Shown here: positions 31,277 through 40,250 of the stretch, one piece after another
Numbering within the stretch: position 1 is the first letter of the stretch
Layout: every line of letters begins with the position of its first letter
Made by a program: the position numbers and the translations under genes
From: Bog-159 sp963785255
GTDB lineage: Bacteria; Acidobacteriota; Terriglobia; Bryobacterales; Bryobacteraceae
Direction: 5' to 3'
Assembly: GCA_963785255.1 (NCBI GenBank)
Contig: CAWAUR010000014.1
Coordinates: 248,001-312,000 of the forward strand
DNA length: 64,000 bases
The notes under the pieces: model-generated
The model's database searches: none
What the model was told of the DNA's origin: nothing
The model's input: the letters and a program-made list of their open reading frames with translations, nothing else

Positions 31277-33706
31277 TCACTTCACCGCCACGGTCACGCC
31301 CGCCTGACTACTCACTCCCCCAATCGAAATCGTCACAGGCACCGCGCTGCCCGGCGTCACGGTATCGGGAATCTGTGCGTTCACCTGCACCAGACCGGCG
31401 GCGAAGCCGGGCGCTTCACCGCAATAACCGGGCGTGACAGTTACGCCGCCGATCGACACCGAGCAGTTCAGAATGACGCTGGGCAGCGGGGTGCCCGAGA
31501 GGCGTCCGTCCACGCCCGGCGGCGTAGTCAGGCCTTCGCCGGTACCATAAATGAAAATGTAGCCGTTGCGTGGCGCAGGGTTAGCCGGCCCATTGCGGCT
31601 GTAATCCAAATTCAGAATTGCGCCCTGACCCTGACCCGATGAATCGTTGGAGAAGATGGCCGGCTTCGAAGCCGCCAGGGGCATCGCGAACGCTGCGGAT
31701 GCGTTGCCCTGATACACCACCACCACGTCGGCCGTGCTGAGGCCCGTTTGTGAGCCCAGTTCATACGGCACGATGGCGTTCACCTGCTGGCCCTGCGCAT
31801 AGATCAAGGGCGCCGCATAGCCATTGAAAAATACCTGCACGCCGCCGATGGAACTGCTCAGTACCCCGTTGGAATTGGCCTGTGCGAAAGCCGCCGCGGC
31901 CGGTCCCAGACCCTGCCCGAAGATGGACACCATCTCGCCGGGCGAGATACCAGTGGCATTGTACGAAGCCGAGCTTTTCACCGCAGAAACTAAAGGCTGC
32001 GGCACACGCATGGCGCTCTGCGCTTGTGGAATCACGAAGAGCGTCATCGAATAAGACGGAAACGTGGCGCTCAGGCTGTTGCCGCTCACGTTGATATCGG
32101 GCGATTGCCGCACAATCGCGGCGAGATTCGACGGGCTATATTGCCAGACCTGCGCTGTCCCGGCCGGCGTAAAATTAGCAAGGCTAATCGAATCGGTGAT
32201 AGCGCTGGTGGTCTTGTTCAGCACCAGCACGGTCAGCGCCGAGTCATAACGCTCGGCGGCGAAGATGGAAAGCGTATCCGGGCCGCTGGTGGTGGCGGAG
32301 ACGCCGGTGCCGCCGAACTGGCTGCCGCTGCCATCGTAATTCAGAAAAATCATGAACGCGAATGCGCCCGGATCGGTGGGCGCGGGCGGTCCCCAGAGCG
32401 TGCCGTAGTCCAGCCCTTCGCGCCCGAAGATGCCCAGGACATCGGCTTGGGCGATGGCGCCGGTAATGCTGCCCAGCGCATGCCACCAATATTCGGTAAT
32501 GCCCAGTTTGGTTCCCGGATAATATTGATCCACCCACTGATGCATGCGCGGGATCAGTTGCGGCGCCACGGCGTTTCCGCTGTTGTCAAAGTAATTGTCG
32601 GCGGGAACCGATTCCGGCACGATATAGTTCGGATCCCATAGAGCGCGCGTGGAGGTCATGCGCAGCGTTTCCATGGCCGCATCGCCCGGAGCGTCGTTAT
32701 TCGCGCTGTACCAGTTCTGGAGCGTGTCCGGTATCAGGTAGCCGTGCAGATCGAGCACATCCAGCAGGCGATAGTTGTGCTGCTGCTCGAAGTTTTGCAT
32801 CTGCTGCAGATAGTAGGCGAGCCAAGGCAGGTTGCCGTGCGCCGCCTGATCGGTGGGATTGTCCCAATATTGATACGGATAAGTGCTCCAGCCGCTGTTC
32901 ATGTCGGTGTGGGAATAAAAATAGCCAAGCCAACCGGAGGGCACCGGTCCGGTAATCAGCGCCGTCGGATCCGCGGCTTTCACAGCCTGCGCCAACCGCA
33001 GATTGCGCGCCATGGTGTCGTCAAAGTTCTCGACCTGCTGATAGATATCGGCATGCACGCTCGACCACCATTCCGGCTCGTTATCCATACTCCACATGGT
33101 GACGCCGCCGGCGGCTCCTGGACCGTAGCGCTTCGTCAGATAGTTGATCCAGTCCGTCGGGTAGCTGGTCTCAAACGGCTGATAGGCGTCGCTGGGATCG
33201 TTGATAATCTGGTCTCCATTGCTGGCGAGGATGCCGTTGCCGCAGTCGGAGGCGTAGGGATCGACCTGTTGCTGCGCGCCGTATTTCGCGACGCTAAAGC
33301 TGCAACTGTAGTCGTTCTTGGGCGTCCAGTCCATCAAAGAGATGGTGCCCAGACTCACTGTTCCGGTCTGCAAATCGAACTCATGGTACAGATCGAAGGA
33401 CGAACCATTGGGAAGTGCGGCAGTGCTGCCGGTAGTTTGCGAGCCATTGATGAAATACCAGTCCGCCGCCGCATTGCCGACGTCGATCTTCCAGTTGTAG
33501 CTGGTGGTGGCGTCGCCGCCATTGCGGCGCAGCGGAATGTGCATCATCGAGGCGAGGCCGGAATCGGAATAATCGTTGATGCCGTAGATGTACGGGCTGA
33601 TGGGTTGTCGATTGGCGTTGGCGTCGACGGCCAAGGTTGGCGCGGTCTGGGCGTGCAGGCTTAGCGCGCAGAGGAAAACCAGCAGGGCTAGCAAGCCGCT
33701 TTTCAT
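31277..33706 (-). CDS. Secreted GH44-like glycoside hydrolase with Solibacter C-terminal domain
   Basis: 809 residues from the ATG at 33704-33706 (MKSGLLALLVFLCALSLHAQ, a signal peptide). The catalytic part resembles GH44 endoglucanase/xyloglucanase: ISPYIYGINDYSD, SYNWKIDVGNAAADWYF, acid/base glutamate in WSMDNEPEWWSS, nucleophile glutamate in LGITEYWWHALG. A beta-sandwich follows at about 520-600, then the TIGR03437-type domain (SSASYNATGISPGEMVSIFG to SSQAGVTVAVK). The ATG overlaps the stop of the upstream paralogue (ATGA), so the two are a tandem duplicate pair made together. Expected to cut beta-1,4-glucans outside the cell. Confidence 0.83.
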   Translation of the reverse strand: MKSGLLALLVFLCALSLHAQTAPTLAVDANANRQPISPYIYGINDYSDSGLASMMHIPLRRNGGDATTSYNWKIDVGNAAADWYFINGSQTTGSTAALPNGSSFDLYHEFDLQTGTVSLGTISLMDWTPKNDYSCSFSVAKYGAQQQVDPYASDCGNGILASNGDQIINDPSDAYQPFETSYPTDWINYLTKRYGPGAAGGVTMWSMDNEPEWWSSVHADIYQQVENFDDTMARNLRLAQAVKAADPTALITGPVPSGWLGYFYSHTDMNSGWSTYPYQYWDNPTDQAAHGNLPWLAYYLQQMQNFEQQHNYRLLDVLDLHGYLIPDTLQNWYSANNDAPGDAAMETLRMTSTRALWDPNYIVPESVPADNYFDNSGNAVAPQLIPRMHQWVDQYYPGTKLGITEYWWHALGSITGAIAQADVLGIFGREGLDYGTLWGPPAPTDPGAFAFMIFLNYDGSGSQFGGTGVSATTSGPDTLSIFAAERYDSALTVLVLNKTTSAITDSISLANFTPAGTAQVWQYSPSNLAAIVRQSPDINVSGNSLSATFPSYSMTLFVIPQAQSAMRVPQPLVSAVKSSASYNATGISPGEMVSIFGQGLGPAAAAFAQANSNGVLSSSIGGVQVFFNGYAAPLIYAQGQQVNAIVPYELGSQTGLSTADVVVVYQGNASAAFAMPLAASKPAIFSNDSSGQGQGAILNLDYSRNGPANPAPRNGYIFIYGTGEGLTTPPGVDGRLSGTPLPSVILNCSVSIGGVTVTPGYCGEAPGFAAGLVQVNAQIPDTVTPGSAVPVTISIGGVSSQAGVTVAVK

Positions 33707-36060
33707 TTTATGGCGACAGTTACGCCGGATTGACTGGCTACTCCGCCGATCGAAATCGTAATCGGCACGGCGCTGCCCGGCGTAACCGATTCCGGAATCT
33801 GTGCGTTTATTTGCACCAAGCCCGCGGTCGAGCCCGGGGCTTCTCCGCAATAAGTCGGCGTCACCGTTTCGCCGCCGATGGTGACCGAGCAGTTCAAAAC
33901 GACACTGGGCAGCGGCGTTGCGGAGATACGCCCATCGAAGCCCGGCGGCGACGTGACACCCTCACCCGTACCGTAAATGAAAATGTAGCCGCTGCGCGCC
34001 ACAGGGTTGGCGGGGCCGTTGCCGCTGTAATCCGGGTAGTTCAGAATCGCGCCCTGCCCCGTGCCCGATGAATTGTCGGTGAAGATGGTCGGCTTCGAGG
34101 CCGCCACCGGCGTGAGGAACGGCGCGGACGCGTTCCCCTGATAAGCCACCACGGCGTTGACCGAGCTCTGCCCGGCCACCTCGTACGGGACGATCACGTT
34201 AAGCTGCCCTTGAGATACGTAATAAATGGGTGCGGGATAGCCATTGAAGAACACTTGGACCCCGCTAAAGGAAGTGCCCCACAGGCCGTTGGCGGGTTGC
34301 GCCAGCGAACCGTTCACAGGGCCAAGCGCCTGGCCATAGACCGCCACAATCTCTCCGGGCGATATACCGCTGGCGTCGTAAGAAGCCGCGCTTCTCACCG
34401 AAGAAATCACGGGCTGCGGCACCGTCATGGCGCTCTGCGCTTGCGGAATTACGAACAGCGTCATGGAGTAAGCCGGAAACGTGAAATTCAGGCTGTTGCC
34501 GCCGACATTAATATCGGAAGTCTGCCGCACTATCGCGTTCAGATTTGCCGAGTTGTATTGCCATACCTGCGCCGTGCCCGCCGGTGTGAAGTTGGCCAGG
34601 CTGATGGAATCGCTGACGCTGCTGGTGGTCTTGTTGAGCACTAGAACCGTCAACGCTGAGTCGTAACGCTGCGCCGCGTAAATGGAAAGCGTATCCGGAT
34701 CGCTCGAAGTCCCCGAAATGCCAGTGCCGCCGAATTGGTCGCCGCTGCCATCGTAATTCAGAAAGATCTCAAACGCGAATGCGCCGGGATCGGTGGGCGC
34801 GGGTGCTCCCCAAAGCGTGCCCAGGCCGAGCCCGTAAGCGCCGAAGATGCCCAGGATATCGGCTTGCGCGATGGCGCCGGTGATGCTATTGAGCGCGCCC
34901 CAACTGTATTCCGTGATGGCCGTCTGAGTTCCCTGGTAATACTGGTTCACCCACTGCTGCATGCGTGGCACAAGCTGCGGAGCCACCTCCGCTCCGGTGG
35001 CGTCCTCGAAGCCTCCGCCGGGCACGGTGTAGTTGGGGTCCCAAAGTGCGCGCGTGGAGGTCATGCGCAAGGTTTCCATGGCGGTGTCGCCTACGCTGCC
35101 GCTGAGGCCGCTGGGCGCGATGTAGGCATGCACGTCTAGATAATCGACCAGCCGCGTGCCGTTGGTTTGCTCATACTCGCTCATCTGCTGCAGGTAATAT
35201 GGAACCCACGGGATACCGCCGTGCGCTTTCTGGTCGGTAGGATTGTCCCAATATTGATACGGCGCGGTGCTCCAGCCGCTATCCATATCCACCCGCGAAA
35301 AGAGCATCCCCGACCAGCCTCCGGGAACCGGCCCGGTGACTAGCGCGGTAGGATCTACGGACTTCACGGCCTGCGCCCACTTCAGGTTGCGGGCCAGCAT
35401 GTCGTCGTAACTGGCGGCCTGCGGGTAGACGTCGATGTGGTTTGAGTACCACCACTCGGGCTCGTTATCCATACTCCACAGCCGCACGCCGCCGGCATTG
35501 GCCGGACCGTAGGCGGTCATGATCTGCTGCACCCATTGCTCGGCGAACGAGGTCGTCACCGGAACGTAGGCGTCGTTCGGATCGTTCTGCACCGGATCGC
35601 CGTTGAGCAGCACGCCGTTGCCGCAGTCGGGGTTGTCGGGAGCCGTCGCCTTCTGCGCGCCGTATTTTTTCACGCTGAAGCTGCATTCGCCCGCGGCCTT
35701 GGGCGACCAATCCATCAACGGAATGGTTCCCAGGCTGACGGTGCCGGCGGTCAGGTTGGCCGTATGGAACTGGGCGAAATCGGGAGCGACGCTATAGTTC
35801 TCGTAACACCAGGGATTATCGCCCGTGTTGTTTTTGACGCTAGTCTGCCAGTTATAACTGGTGGCGTCGTCGCCGCCCCAACGCAGCACCGGAATGTGCA
35901 TCAACTGAAACAGCCCGTTGTCGCTCCACTCGTTGATGCCGTATATGAGCGGGCTTATGGGATGACGATTGGCGTTGGCATCCACCGCCAGTGTGGGCGC
36001 CGTCTGGGCCGCCAGGCTCAGCGCCGAAAATGCGAATAGAAAAAGATGCGGACGAAGCAT
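33703..36060 (-). CDS. Secreted GH44-like glycoside hydrolase with Solibacter C-terminal domain (paralogue)
   Basis: 785 residues. Signal peptide HLFLFAFSALSLAAQ, then the same plan as its neighbour: ISPLIYGINEWSDNG, TSYNWQTSVKNNTGDNPWC, acid/base LWSMDNEPEWWYS, nucleophile TAITEYSWGALNS, beta-sandwich, and TIGR03437-type domain ending ASQSGVTVAIK. The pair is strongly conserved in the final third and more divergent at the substrate side, which fits duplication followed by change of specificity. It is the first gene of the two. Confidence 0.83.
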   Translation of the reverse strand: MLRPHLFLFAFSALSLAAQTAPTLAVDANANRHPISPLIYGINEWSDNGLFQLMHIPVLRWGGDDATSYNWQTSVKNNTGDNPWCYENYSVAPDFAQFHTANLTAGTVSLGTIPLMDWSPKAAGECSFSVKKYGAQKATAPDNPDCGNGVLLNGDPVQNDPNDAYVPVTTSFAEQWVQQIMTAYGPANAGGVRLWSMDNEPEWWYSNHIDVYPQAASYDDMLARNLKWAQAVKSVDPTALVTGPVPGGWSGMLFSRVDMDSGWSTAPYQYWDNPTDQKAHGGIPWVPYYLQQMSEYEQTNGTRLVDYLDVHAYIAPSGLSGSVGDTAMETLRMTSTRALWDPNYTVPGGGFEDATGAEVAPQLVPRMQQWVNQYYQGTQTAITEYSWGALNSITGAIAQADILGIFGAYGLGLGTLWGAPAPTDPGAFAFEIFLNYDGSGDQFGGTGISGTSSDPDTLSIYAAQRYDSALTVLVLNKTTSSVSDSISLANFTPAGTAQVWQYNSANLNAIVRQTSDINVGGNSLNFTFPAYSMTLFVIPQAQSAMTVPQPVISSVRSAASYDASGISPGEIVAVYGQALGPVNGSLAQPANGLWGTSFSGVQVFFNGYPAPIYYVSQGQLNVIVPYEVAGQSSVNAVVAYQGNASAPFLTPVAASKPTIFTDNSSGTGQGAILNYPDYSGNGPANPVARSGYIFIYGTGEGVTSPPGFDGRISATPLPSVVLNCSVTIGGETVTPTYCGEAPGSTAGLVQINAQIPESVTPGSAVPITISIGGVASQSGVTVAIK

Positions 36061-36260
36061 CGCGAGACCTCCGTATCAACATCATCTTATCTCGCGACGT
36101 GGTGGCGGGCCTAGCGACTCGTGCCCTACCCGCGAGATCCACAACGATCTTTAGGCATGCCGCTGCTCAACCTCCGGGGCACTCGGTGCCGCATCGTGTG
36201 GGTGTCGAAGAGGACTTCCGGGGGTTTTTTGTGGCGTCTGGTGTTGCGGATTCCATGCCT

Positions 36261-36801
36261 TTACCCAGCCTCCCCTCCGTTTCTTCGAACAAGGCTTCGA
36301 CACTTTGCCAGCCATCTTCCCAGCCAGGACCGTAGAAGCCCTGTCTGAAGCCTGCCCTCGTCATCCTGAGCCGGTGTTCGCGAATCGGGGACGCCGAGGG
36401 GGTTTACTAACGAACTCCCGTTGCCCATGAACAACTCGCGAAGGTGCAGCGCTATAAAATAATGCCGCTGATTCTGTTCCTCCGACAACAAGTCCTTCGT
36501 CAACAAGTGCGCATGTTGGGACTACTGCCCAGCCGTCAAATTTCTTGGCAACGCGAAACTTCCTCCCTGCGCCCTCCGCCAGTGGTTGAAGATATTTAGC
36601 AACGCGTTTGTCGAAGCCGGTATGGCCCAAACGGTCTAAGGAAAACTCATCCCCTCGTGTTTCCTCGAAGTTCCGAAGGTCCAACCGTCCGTATGTTTTT
36701 TGGCCCACAGAACCGGCGAGTTGCGGTTCGTCGAAGAGCCGGCGCCCAACATGCTCAGCGCGCCCAATCGGCTTGCTAGGATCTGGGTGCCACAGCGCCA
36801 T
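36261..36801 (-). pseudogene. Frameshifted accessory gene downstream of the TIGR04255 pair
   Basis: The first part (from the ATG at 36799-36801, MALWHPDPSKPIGRAEHVG, then RGDEFSLDRLGHTGFDKRV) reads to about 36520 (FDGWAVVPTCA). Sensible sequence then continues in another frame as HLLTKDLLSEEQNQRHYFIA and LHLRELFMGNGSSLVNPLG to a stop at 36261. A single indel near 36510-36525 joins them. The gene overlaps the upstream hypothetical gene by 26 bp. No family is recognised. Confidence 0.5.
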
Positions 36802-37327
36802 GCTGTCTCGCACGCAGCATTTCAGTCATAAACTTCTGTAGTTCACGCCGTATAGCGGTCTTAGAGCCGCTGACCGGCAGTTGTTTCCTAATAGCCATCC
36901 CCCCAACCACCGCGAAGAGCATAACGTAATCGCGCGCAATGATTCCGGTCATCTGGCCGCCGGTTGTCCTGAATTCAGCGACCAAATCGCCCATCAACGA
37001 GCTATACATATACGGTTCACTTGGCAACAAATCGGACGTTTTGTCGAAAAAGCTCACAGCCTCGGCTGCTATATCCTCGGATAACCATTGGCCATTGTTC
37101 TCTGCCTCGAGACCCTTCGGCAAGATAGAAAGTTCCAATCGCTTTCGGACATCTGTCAACCAACTAGACGCAATTTGGCTGGGACCTTGAACGGCGTCCT
37201 CTAACCTGAGGTCCGAAAGCCGGGGCTTTTCAAGCTGCCAAGCGGCCGGTGGTTCACAGACTTGAGCCGTTGCGTCATGGTCTACAACAGCAATCGACTG
37301 GGCTGTTCCCACTGTTGGTATCAACAT
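36776..37327 (-). CDS. Hypothetical protein, partner of the TIGR04255 protein
   Basis: 183 residues from the ATG at 37325-37327, with GGAGGAGTAAGG just upstream. It starts 9 bp after the stop of the TIGR04255-type gene. No signal peptide. A hydrophobic stretch occurs at 127-142 (IIARDYVMLFAVVGGMAI) and the C-terminus is basic and helical (AIRRELQKFMTEMLRARQ). The function is unknown. GC content is lower than in the surrounding core genes, which suggests acquisition. Confidence 0.7.
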   Translation of the reverse strand: MLIPTVGTAQSIAVVDHDATAQVCEPPAAWQLEKPRLSDLRLEDAVQGPSQIASSWLTDVRKRLELSILPKGLEAENNGQWLSEDIAAEAVSFFDKTSDLLPSEPYMYSSLMGDLVAEFRTTGGQMTGIIARDYVMLFAVVGGMAIRKQLPVSGSKTAIRRELQKFMTEMLRARQHGAVAPRS

Positions 37328-37336
37328 ATTCCCGCC

Positions 37337-38077
37337 TTACTCCTCCTTGAGCGTCTCAATTTTCGCGGCTGGCCAAAGGCGAAAGAATTGCTCTTTCTCG
37401 TTAGTGTGAGCCTCATCAATCCATCGTTTCACCGCGTCCTTGTCGCTTGTCTTAAAACCATCTTTTGTGCCCACGTCCACGTCGACGTAGACGGCCGTCT
37501 TGGCGGGCAAATCGCCCTGCACAAATTCCGTTGTAGCGATCCGAATCATGCACTGTGTATCCCTGAAAACATCCACCGCGAAATTGATATTAACATGGCC
37601 AGTGACCGGTTGCCCCGCGACCTTGAGTTCCAAGGCCAAATCGGTTATCGTCTTGAAGCCGTGAAGGTCTTCCCTAAGTGCGTTCATGTAGCGAAGCCCC
37701 AGCCGCTGAATTTTCAAGCTGGGGGCTATACTAAAGAGCCCCTCCACGGCTTCCACCAACTCGGGCCGGAACTTTTCCCAACCCACGTATGGCATAAGCC
37801 TGTGATATGACAAAACCTCCGGCCCCATACGCACTATGCGGTCCTTAGCGGCACTTGCAATCTCAAGAACCGCCTGAAACCTGAGGTTTGGGTTGCTCTG
37901 CCGAATAAAGGCTGGCAATTGCGAGGCCGGGAGCTGATTGCGTACAGAAAAAGTCTTCCAAGCACTGTAATCGGCAAGCCGCCCCAAAAAGATTTCAGGT
38001 ACACCAGCAAGCGCTTCAAAGCGGACTTCAAAGACTGCTTCTACGATCGCATCGTGCTTCAGCTTCTTCGGTATCAC
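37337..38077 (-). CDS. TIGR04255-type protein
   Basis: 246 residues from a GTG at 38075-38077. The N-terminus (KHDAIVEAVFEVRFE) and the middle (LSYHRLMPYVGWEKFRPEL, LKIQRLGLRYMNAL) fit the sporadically distributed TIGR04255 family, whose function is not known. Members usually sit in small accessory operons. Here it is the first gene of three minus-strand genes (37337, 36776, 36261), all of lower GC than their surroundings. Confidence 0.75.
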   Translation of the reverse strand: MIPKKLKHDAIVEAVFEVRFEALAGVPEIFLGRLADYSAWKTFSVRNQLPASQLPAFIRQSNPNLRFQAVLEIASAAKDRIVRMGPEVLSYHRLMPYVGWEKFRPELVEAVEGLFSIAPSLKIQRLGLRYMNALREDLHGFKTITDLALELKVAGQPVTGHVNINFAVDVFRDTQCMIRIATTEFVQGDLPAKTAVYVDVDVGTKDGFKTSDKDAVKRWIDEAHTNEKEQFFRLWPAAKIETLKEE

Positions 38078-38478
38078 GCCGCCAAGCCCCCAAACTTGTT
38101 TTAGCTGTTGTCAGCACCTCTCGTCAACCGTACATCGATTAGGACGCGTCGAAACCAACGATGTCACGGCGGTGGTTGTGAGGGAGCAAATCAGGGACTC
38201 GACACCGGAGTCCCACGGTCAACGGAGTCCGCGATCATTCTGCCCGACATTCGCAGTACTTGAGACCGTGTTCCAGATCCCCCCGCGAAACGCGCTAACT
38301 AAAACTCCCGCGCGGGCCTGCAGATTTATCGCCCCAGTCTGAGCTTCTCATTCTGTGGTGGGCTGCCCATCGTTGTGATCACCGATGCGGCAGACGCTTC
38401 TGGGGCTGGCATACAAGCGCGCGCCGCGCAGATTCCTCAAGGCGCGGACGCGAAGGCACCACCCAGCATTAGCGCTGG
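38078..38478. other. Intergenic stretch without a recognised gene
   Basis: About 400 bp. No coding frame with family signals is visible. The only structure I see is a short hairpin, GGGACTC / GAGTCCC with a 7-nt loop, at 38194-38214. The promoter for the TIGR04255 cluster should lie at its left end but cannot be pinned down. Confidence 0.5.
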
Positions 38479-38661
38479 CTATCCGTGGCCGAAGTGCATT
38501 AACCAACCAAGGCCTACGAGCGCGACCATGAAGCAACCGAACACGTAAAGCCCGTAGCGCACGCGATCCCGGTTCGTCCGTTTGGTGACCACGCCCATCA
38601 CCACGGAGGCGAACAAGGCGAACAGCAGGGAAGCTTCGAAATGAGAGAGGTTCATGTGCAT
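38479..38661 (-). CDS. Small two-helix membrane protein
   Basis: 60 residues from the ATG at 38659-38661 (MHMNLSHFEASLLFALFA). Two hydrophobic helices (ASLLFALFASVVMGVV and YGLYVFGCFMVALVGLGWL) are separated by a basic loop TKRTNRDRVR. The ATG overlaps the stop of the upstream membrane gene by one base (TGATG), which implies coupling. No family was recognised; it probably forms a unit with its neighbour. Confidence 0.7.
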   Translation of the reverse strand: MHMNLSHFEASLLFALFASVVMGVVTKRTNRDRVRYGLYVFGCFMVALVGLGWLMHFGHG

Positions 38662-39077
38662 CAGCTCTTCCTCCCCGCGGCGATTTCGAACGCGTCAACC
38701 ATGGCCAGGATATTGAGCAAGCCCGCGGTCACCAGGAATTTCGTGCCGTAATCGTGCACCAACCCGGCCACGTCGGGCTGATTGTAGCCCAGCGAAACGG
38801 TGAGCAGATACAGGATGCCGTTTGCAAAATCGCCGATCGCGCCGCCCGTATTGATGGCAAATGTGAGCGGATCGCCGGTTTGCGGCGAGAATAGCGCGCC
38901 GCGCATCATGAGACCGCTCAGGTACATCAGCGTGACGGAGGCGAACAGCAGCAGGGCCCGGCCGTGGCGTTTGAGGAGGAAGTGGCCGCCGCCGGGAACG
39001 AACCACCCCAGCGCGACCGGTCCGGCCCATACGCGCAAGGGCGGCAGGGGCTGCTTCGGTTGCTTTTGTTTCGCCAT
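38661..39077 (-). CDS. Small polytopic membrane protein (DUF6677-like)
   Basis: 138 residues with a Pro/Lys-rich cytoplasmic start (AKQKQPKQPLPPL). Four likely membrane segments follow (PVALGWFVPGGGHFLL, ALLLFASVTLMYLSGLMM, GDFANGILYLLTVSLGY, FLVTAGLLNILAMVDAFEIA). The GWFVPGGGHFLLKRHGRA motif resembles the G-G-H-F loop of DUF6677/TM2-like acidobacterial proteins. Function unknown. It is the first gene of a two-gene unit. Confidence 0.75.
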   Translation of the reverse strand: MAKQKQPKQPLPPLRVWAGPVALGWFVPGGGHFLLKRHGRALLLFASVTLMYLSGLMMRGALFSPQTGDPLTFAINTGGAIGDFANGILYLLTVSLGYNQPDVAGLVHDYGTKFLVTAGLLNILAMVDAFEIAAGRKS

Positions 39078-39123
39078 TTCTCCGATTTTAGCAGGTCGGA
39101 GAGGTGCGCCGTTCTCGGCAGAA

Positions 39124-39188
39124 CGCTCCCTTACGGTCGCGGCTCGGTAGGGATTCGGCTGTTACCGAGCCGCGACCGTAAGGGAGCG
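39124..39188. repeat. Palindromic repeat with perfect 26-bp arms
   Basis: Arms 39124-39149 (CGCTCCCTTACGGTCGCGGC start) and 39163-39188 are exact inverse copies around 13 bp. It is the best-preserved member of the ACCGAGCCGCGACCGT family here and lies between two minus-strand membrane genes. Confidence 0.92.
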
Positions 39189-39202
39189 GTTTCCGGCAGC
39201 CC

Positions 39203-39367
39203 TCAAAAGCGATAAGCGAGAAAGCCCATCACCGACGCCAGGCCGAATGCGATTAAATTCGCGTTATCCGCGTAGATCTGTACCTTGCACTGTGGCACGT
39301 AAATCAACGCGAGGACGAACGTAATCGCTCCGATCAGGATGGCTCGGATCGCTCGTCTCCAGGTCAC
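39203..39367 (-). CDS. Small two-helix membrane protein
   Basis: 54 residues from a GTG at 39365-39367 with GGAG about 9 bp upstream. The frame is open to 39418. One helix (AIRAILIGAITFVLALIYV) is followed by QCKVQIYADNANLIAFGLASVMGFLAYRF. The position-specific base bias looks coding. No family recognised. Confidence 0.45.
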   Translation of the reverse strand: MTWRRAIRAILIGAITFVLALIYVPQCKVQIYADNANLIAFGLASVMGFLAYRF

Positions 39368-39439
39368 GTTGGCATACTCCGTGACGCAGATTGTACGCCC
39401 GGACGCACGCGCCGGCAATACTATCCGAAGTTAGTTGAG

Positions 39440-40027
39440 TTAGCTGGCCGCAACCGAGACGGCCCCGCCCGCGCGCGGCAGATATTCCTGCTCATAATAT
39501 GCGCGCACCCATTCGCGGTTCACTTCTTCCCCGGAACGTAGCGTGATCTCCTGGCCGCAGCGCGCGCACTTCATGCGAAAGCCCATGGAAGCGGTCATGG
39601 GACCGCCGCAGGCCGCGCACTCCGCCGGCGTGTATAGCACCAGGCCTTGGATCATCCGCACCCAGGTGTCCACGCGCAGGAAATAGCGTTGCAAATCCTT
39701 GACGGATACGGCGCCTTCAAACGCCTGCGCGTCGGCTTGCGGGAGCCGGCACAGCAGCAGGCGTTTGCCCTCTTCGGTCACGTAACCCTCTTTTTCCAGA
39801 ATGCCCGGGCCAAAAATCTCCACAGCGGTTTCGAGGATCGATTTATCGGGCAGGAAGATGTGGAACTGAGCCTCGGTTTCCATCGAGATCTCAATTAAAT
39901 CCAGGGACTCCGCGCCCAGATCGCTCAATTGCGCATCGGGCGCAATCTCGGATGCATCGATGCGCAAGCTGCGCGCTACGATCTGTGCAAACTGATTGAA
40001 AATCTCCGATTCCGGGGTCTCTGGCAT
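39440..40027 (-). CDS. Acyl-carrier-like domain fused to a zinc ribbon
   Basis: 195 residues. Residues 1-75 are acyl-carrier-protein-like: the FNQFAQIVARSLRI helix, then LSDLGAESLDLIEISM with the serine that would carry 4'-phosphopantetheine. A linker helix follows. Residues 135-160 hold two CxxC knuckles (ECAACGGPM and KCARCGQE), a zinc ribbon. An ACP with a C-terminal zinc ribbon is not a standard fatty-acid-synthase ACP. The role is unknown, perhaps a dedicated carrier for a modification step. The gene stands alone. Confidence 0.7.
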   Translation of the reverse strand: MPETPESEIFNQFAQIVARSLRIDASEIAPDAQLSDLGAESLDLIEISMETEAQFHIFLPDKSILETAVEIFGPGILEKEGYVTEEGKRLLLCRLPQADAQAFEGAVSVKDLQRYFLRVDTWVRMIQGLVLYTPAECAACGGPMTASMGFRMKCARCGQEITLRSGEEVNREWVRAYYEQEYLPRAGGAVSVAAS

Positions 40028-40250
40028 TCACCTGTCTCCTTGTCTCGATTACGCTCCGTGAAGGAACACACCGGAACGCGCGACGTATCCCTCCGTTTGC
40101 CGCTTAGTATGGAGTCTAAATCGCCGGGGACCGTAACGCAAGTTAAAATCCGCCTTTCAGAAATTCACGGTACCAGTACCGCTTCGGCGCCGGCTCCGTA
40201 GTATCCTGGTAACGAGATTTCCCCCGGCCACGGATAGCCGGAAAGCAACG

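Noticed and set aside
34210..34644. Plus-strand frames inside the GH44-like genes
   Set aside because: They are shadows; both GH44-like genes show signal peptides and catalytic motifs on the minus strand.
36121..36364. Short frames between the GH44-like genes and the accessory cluster
   Set aside because: No start signals, no families, and they are mutually overlapping on both strands.
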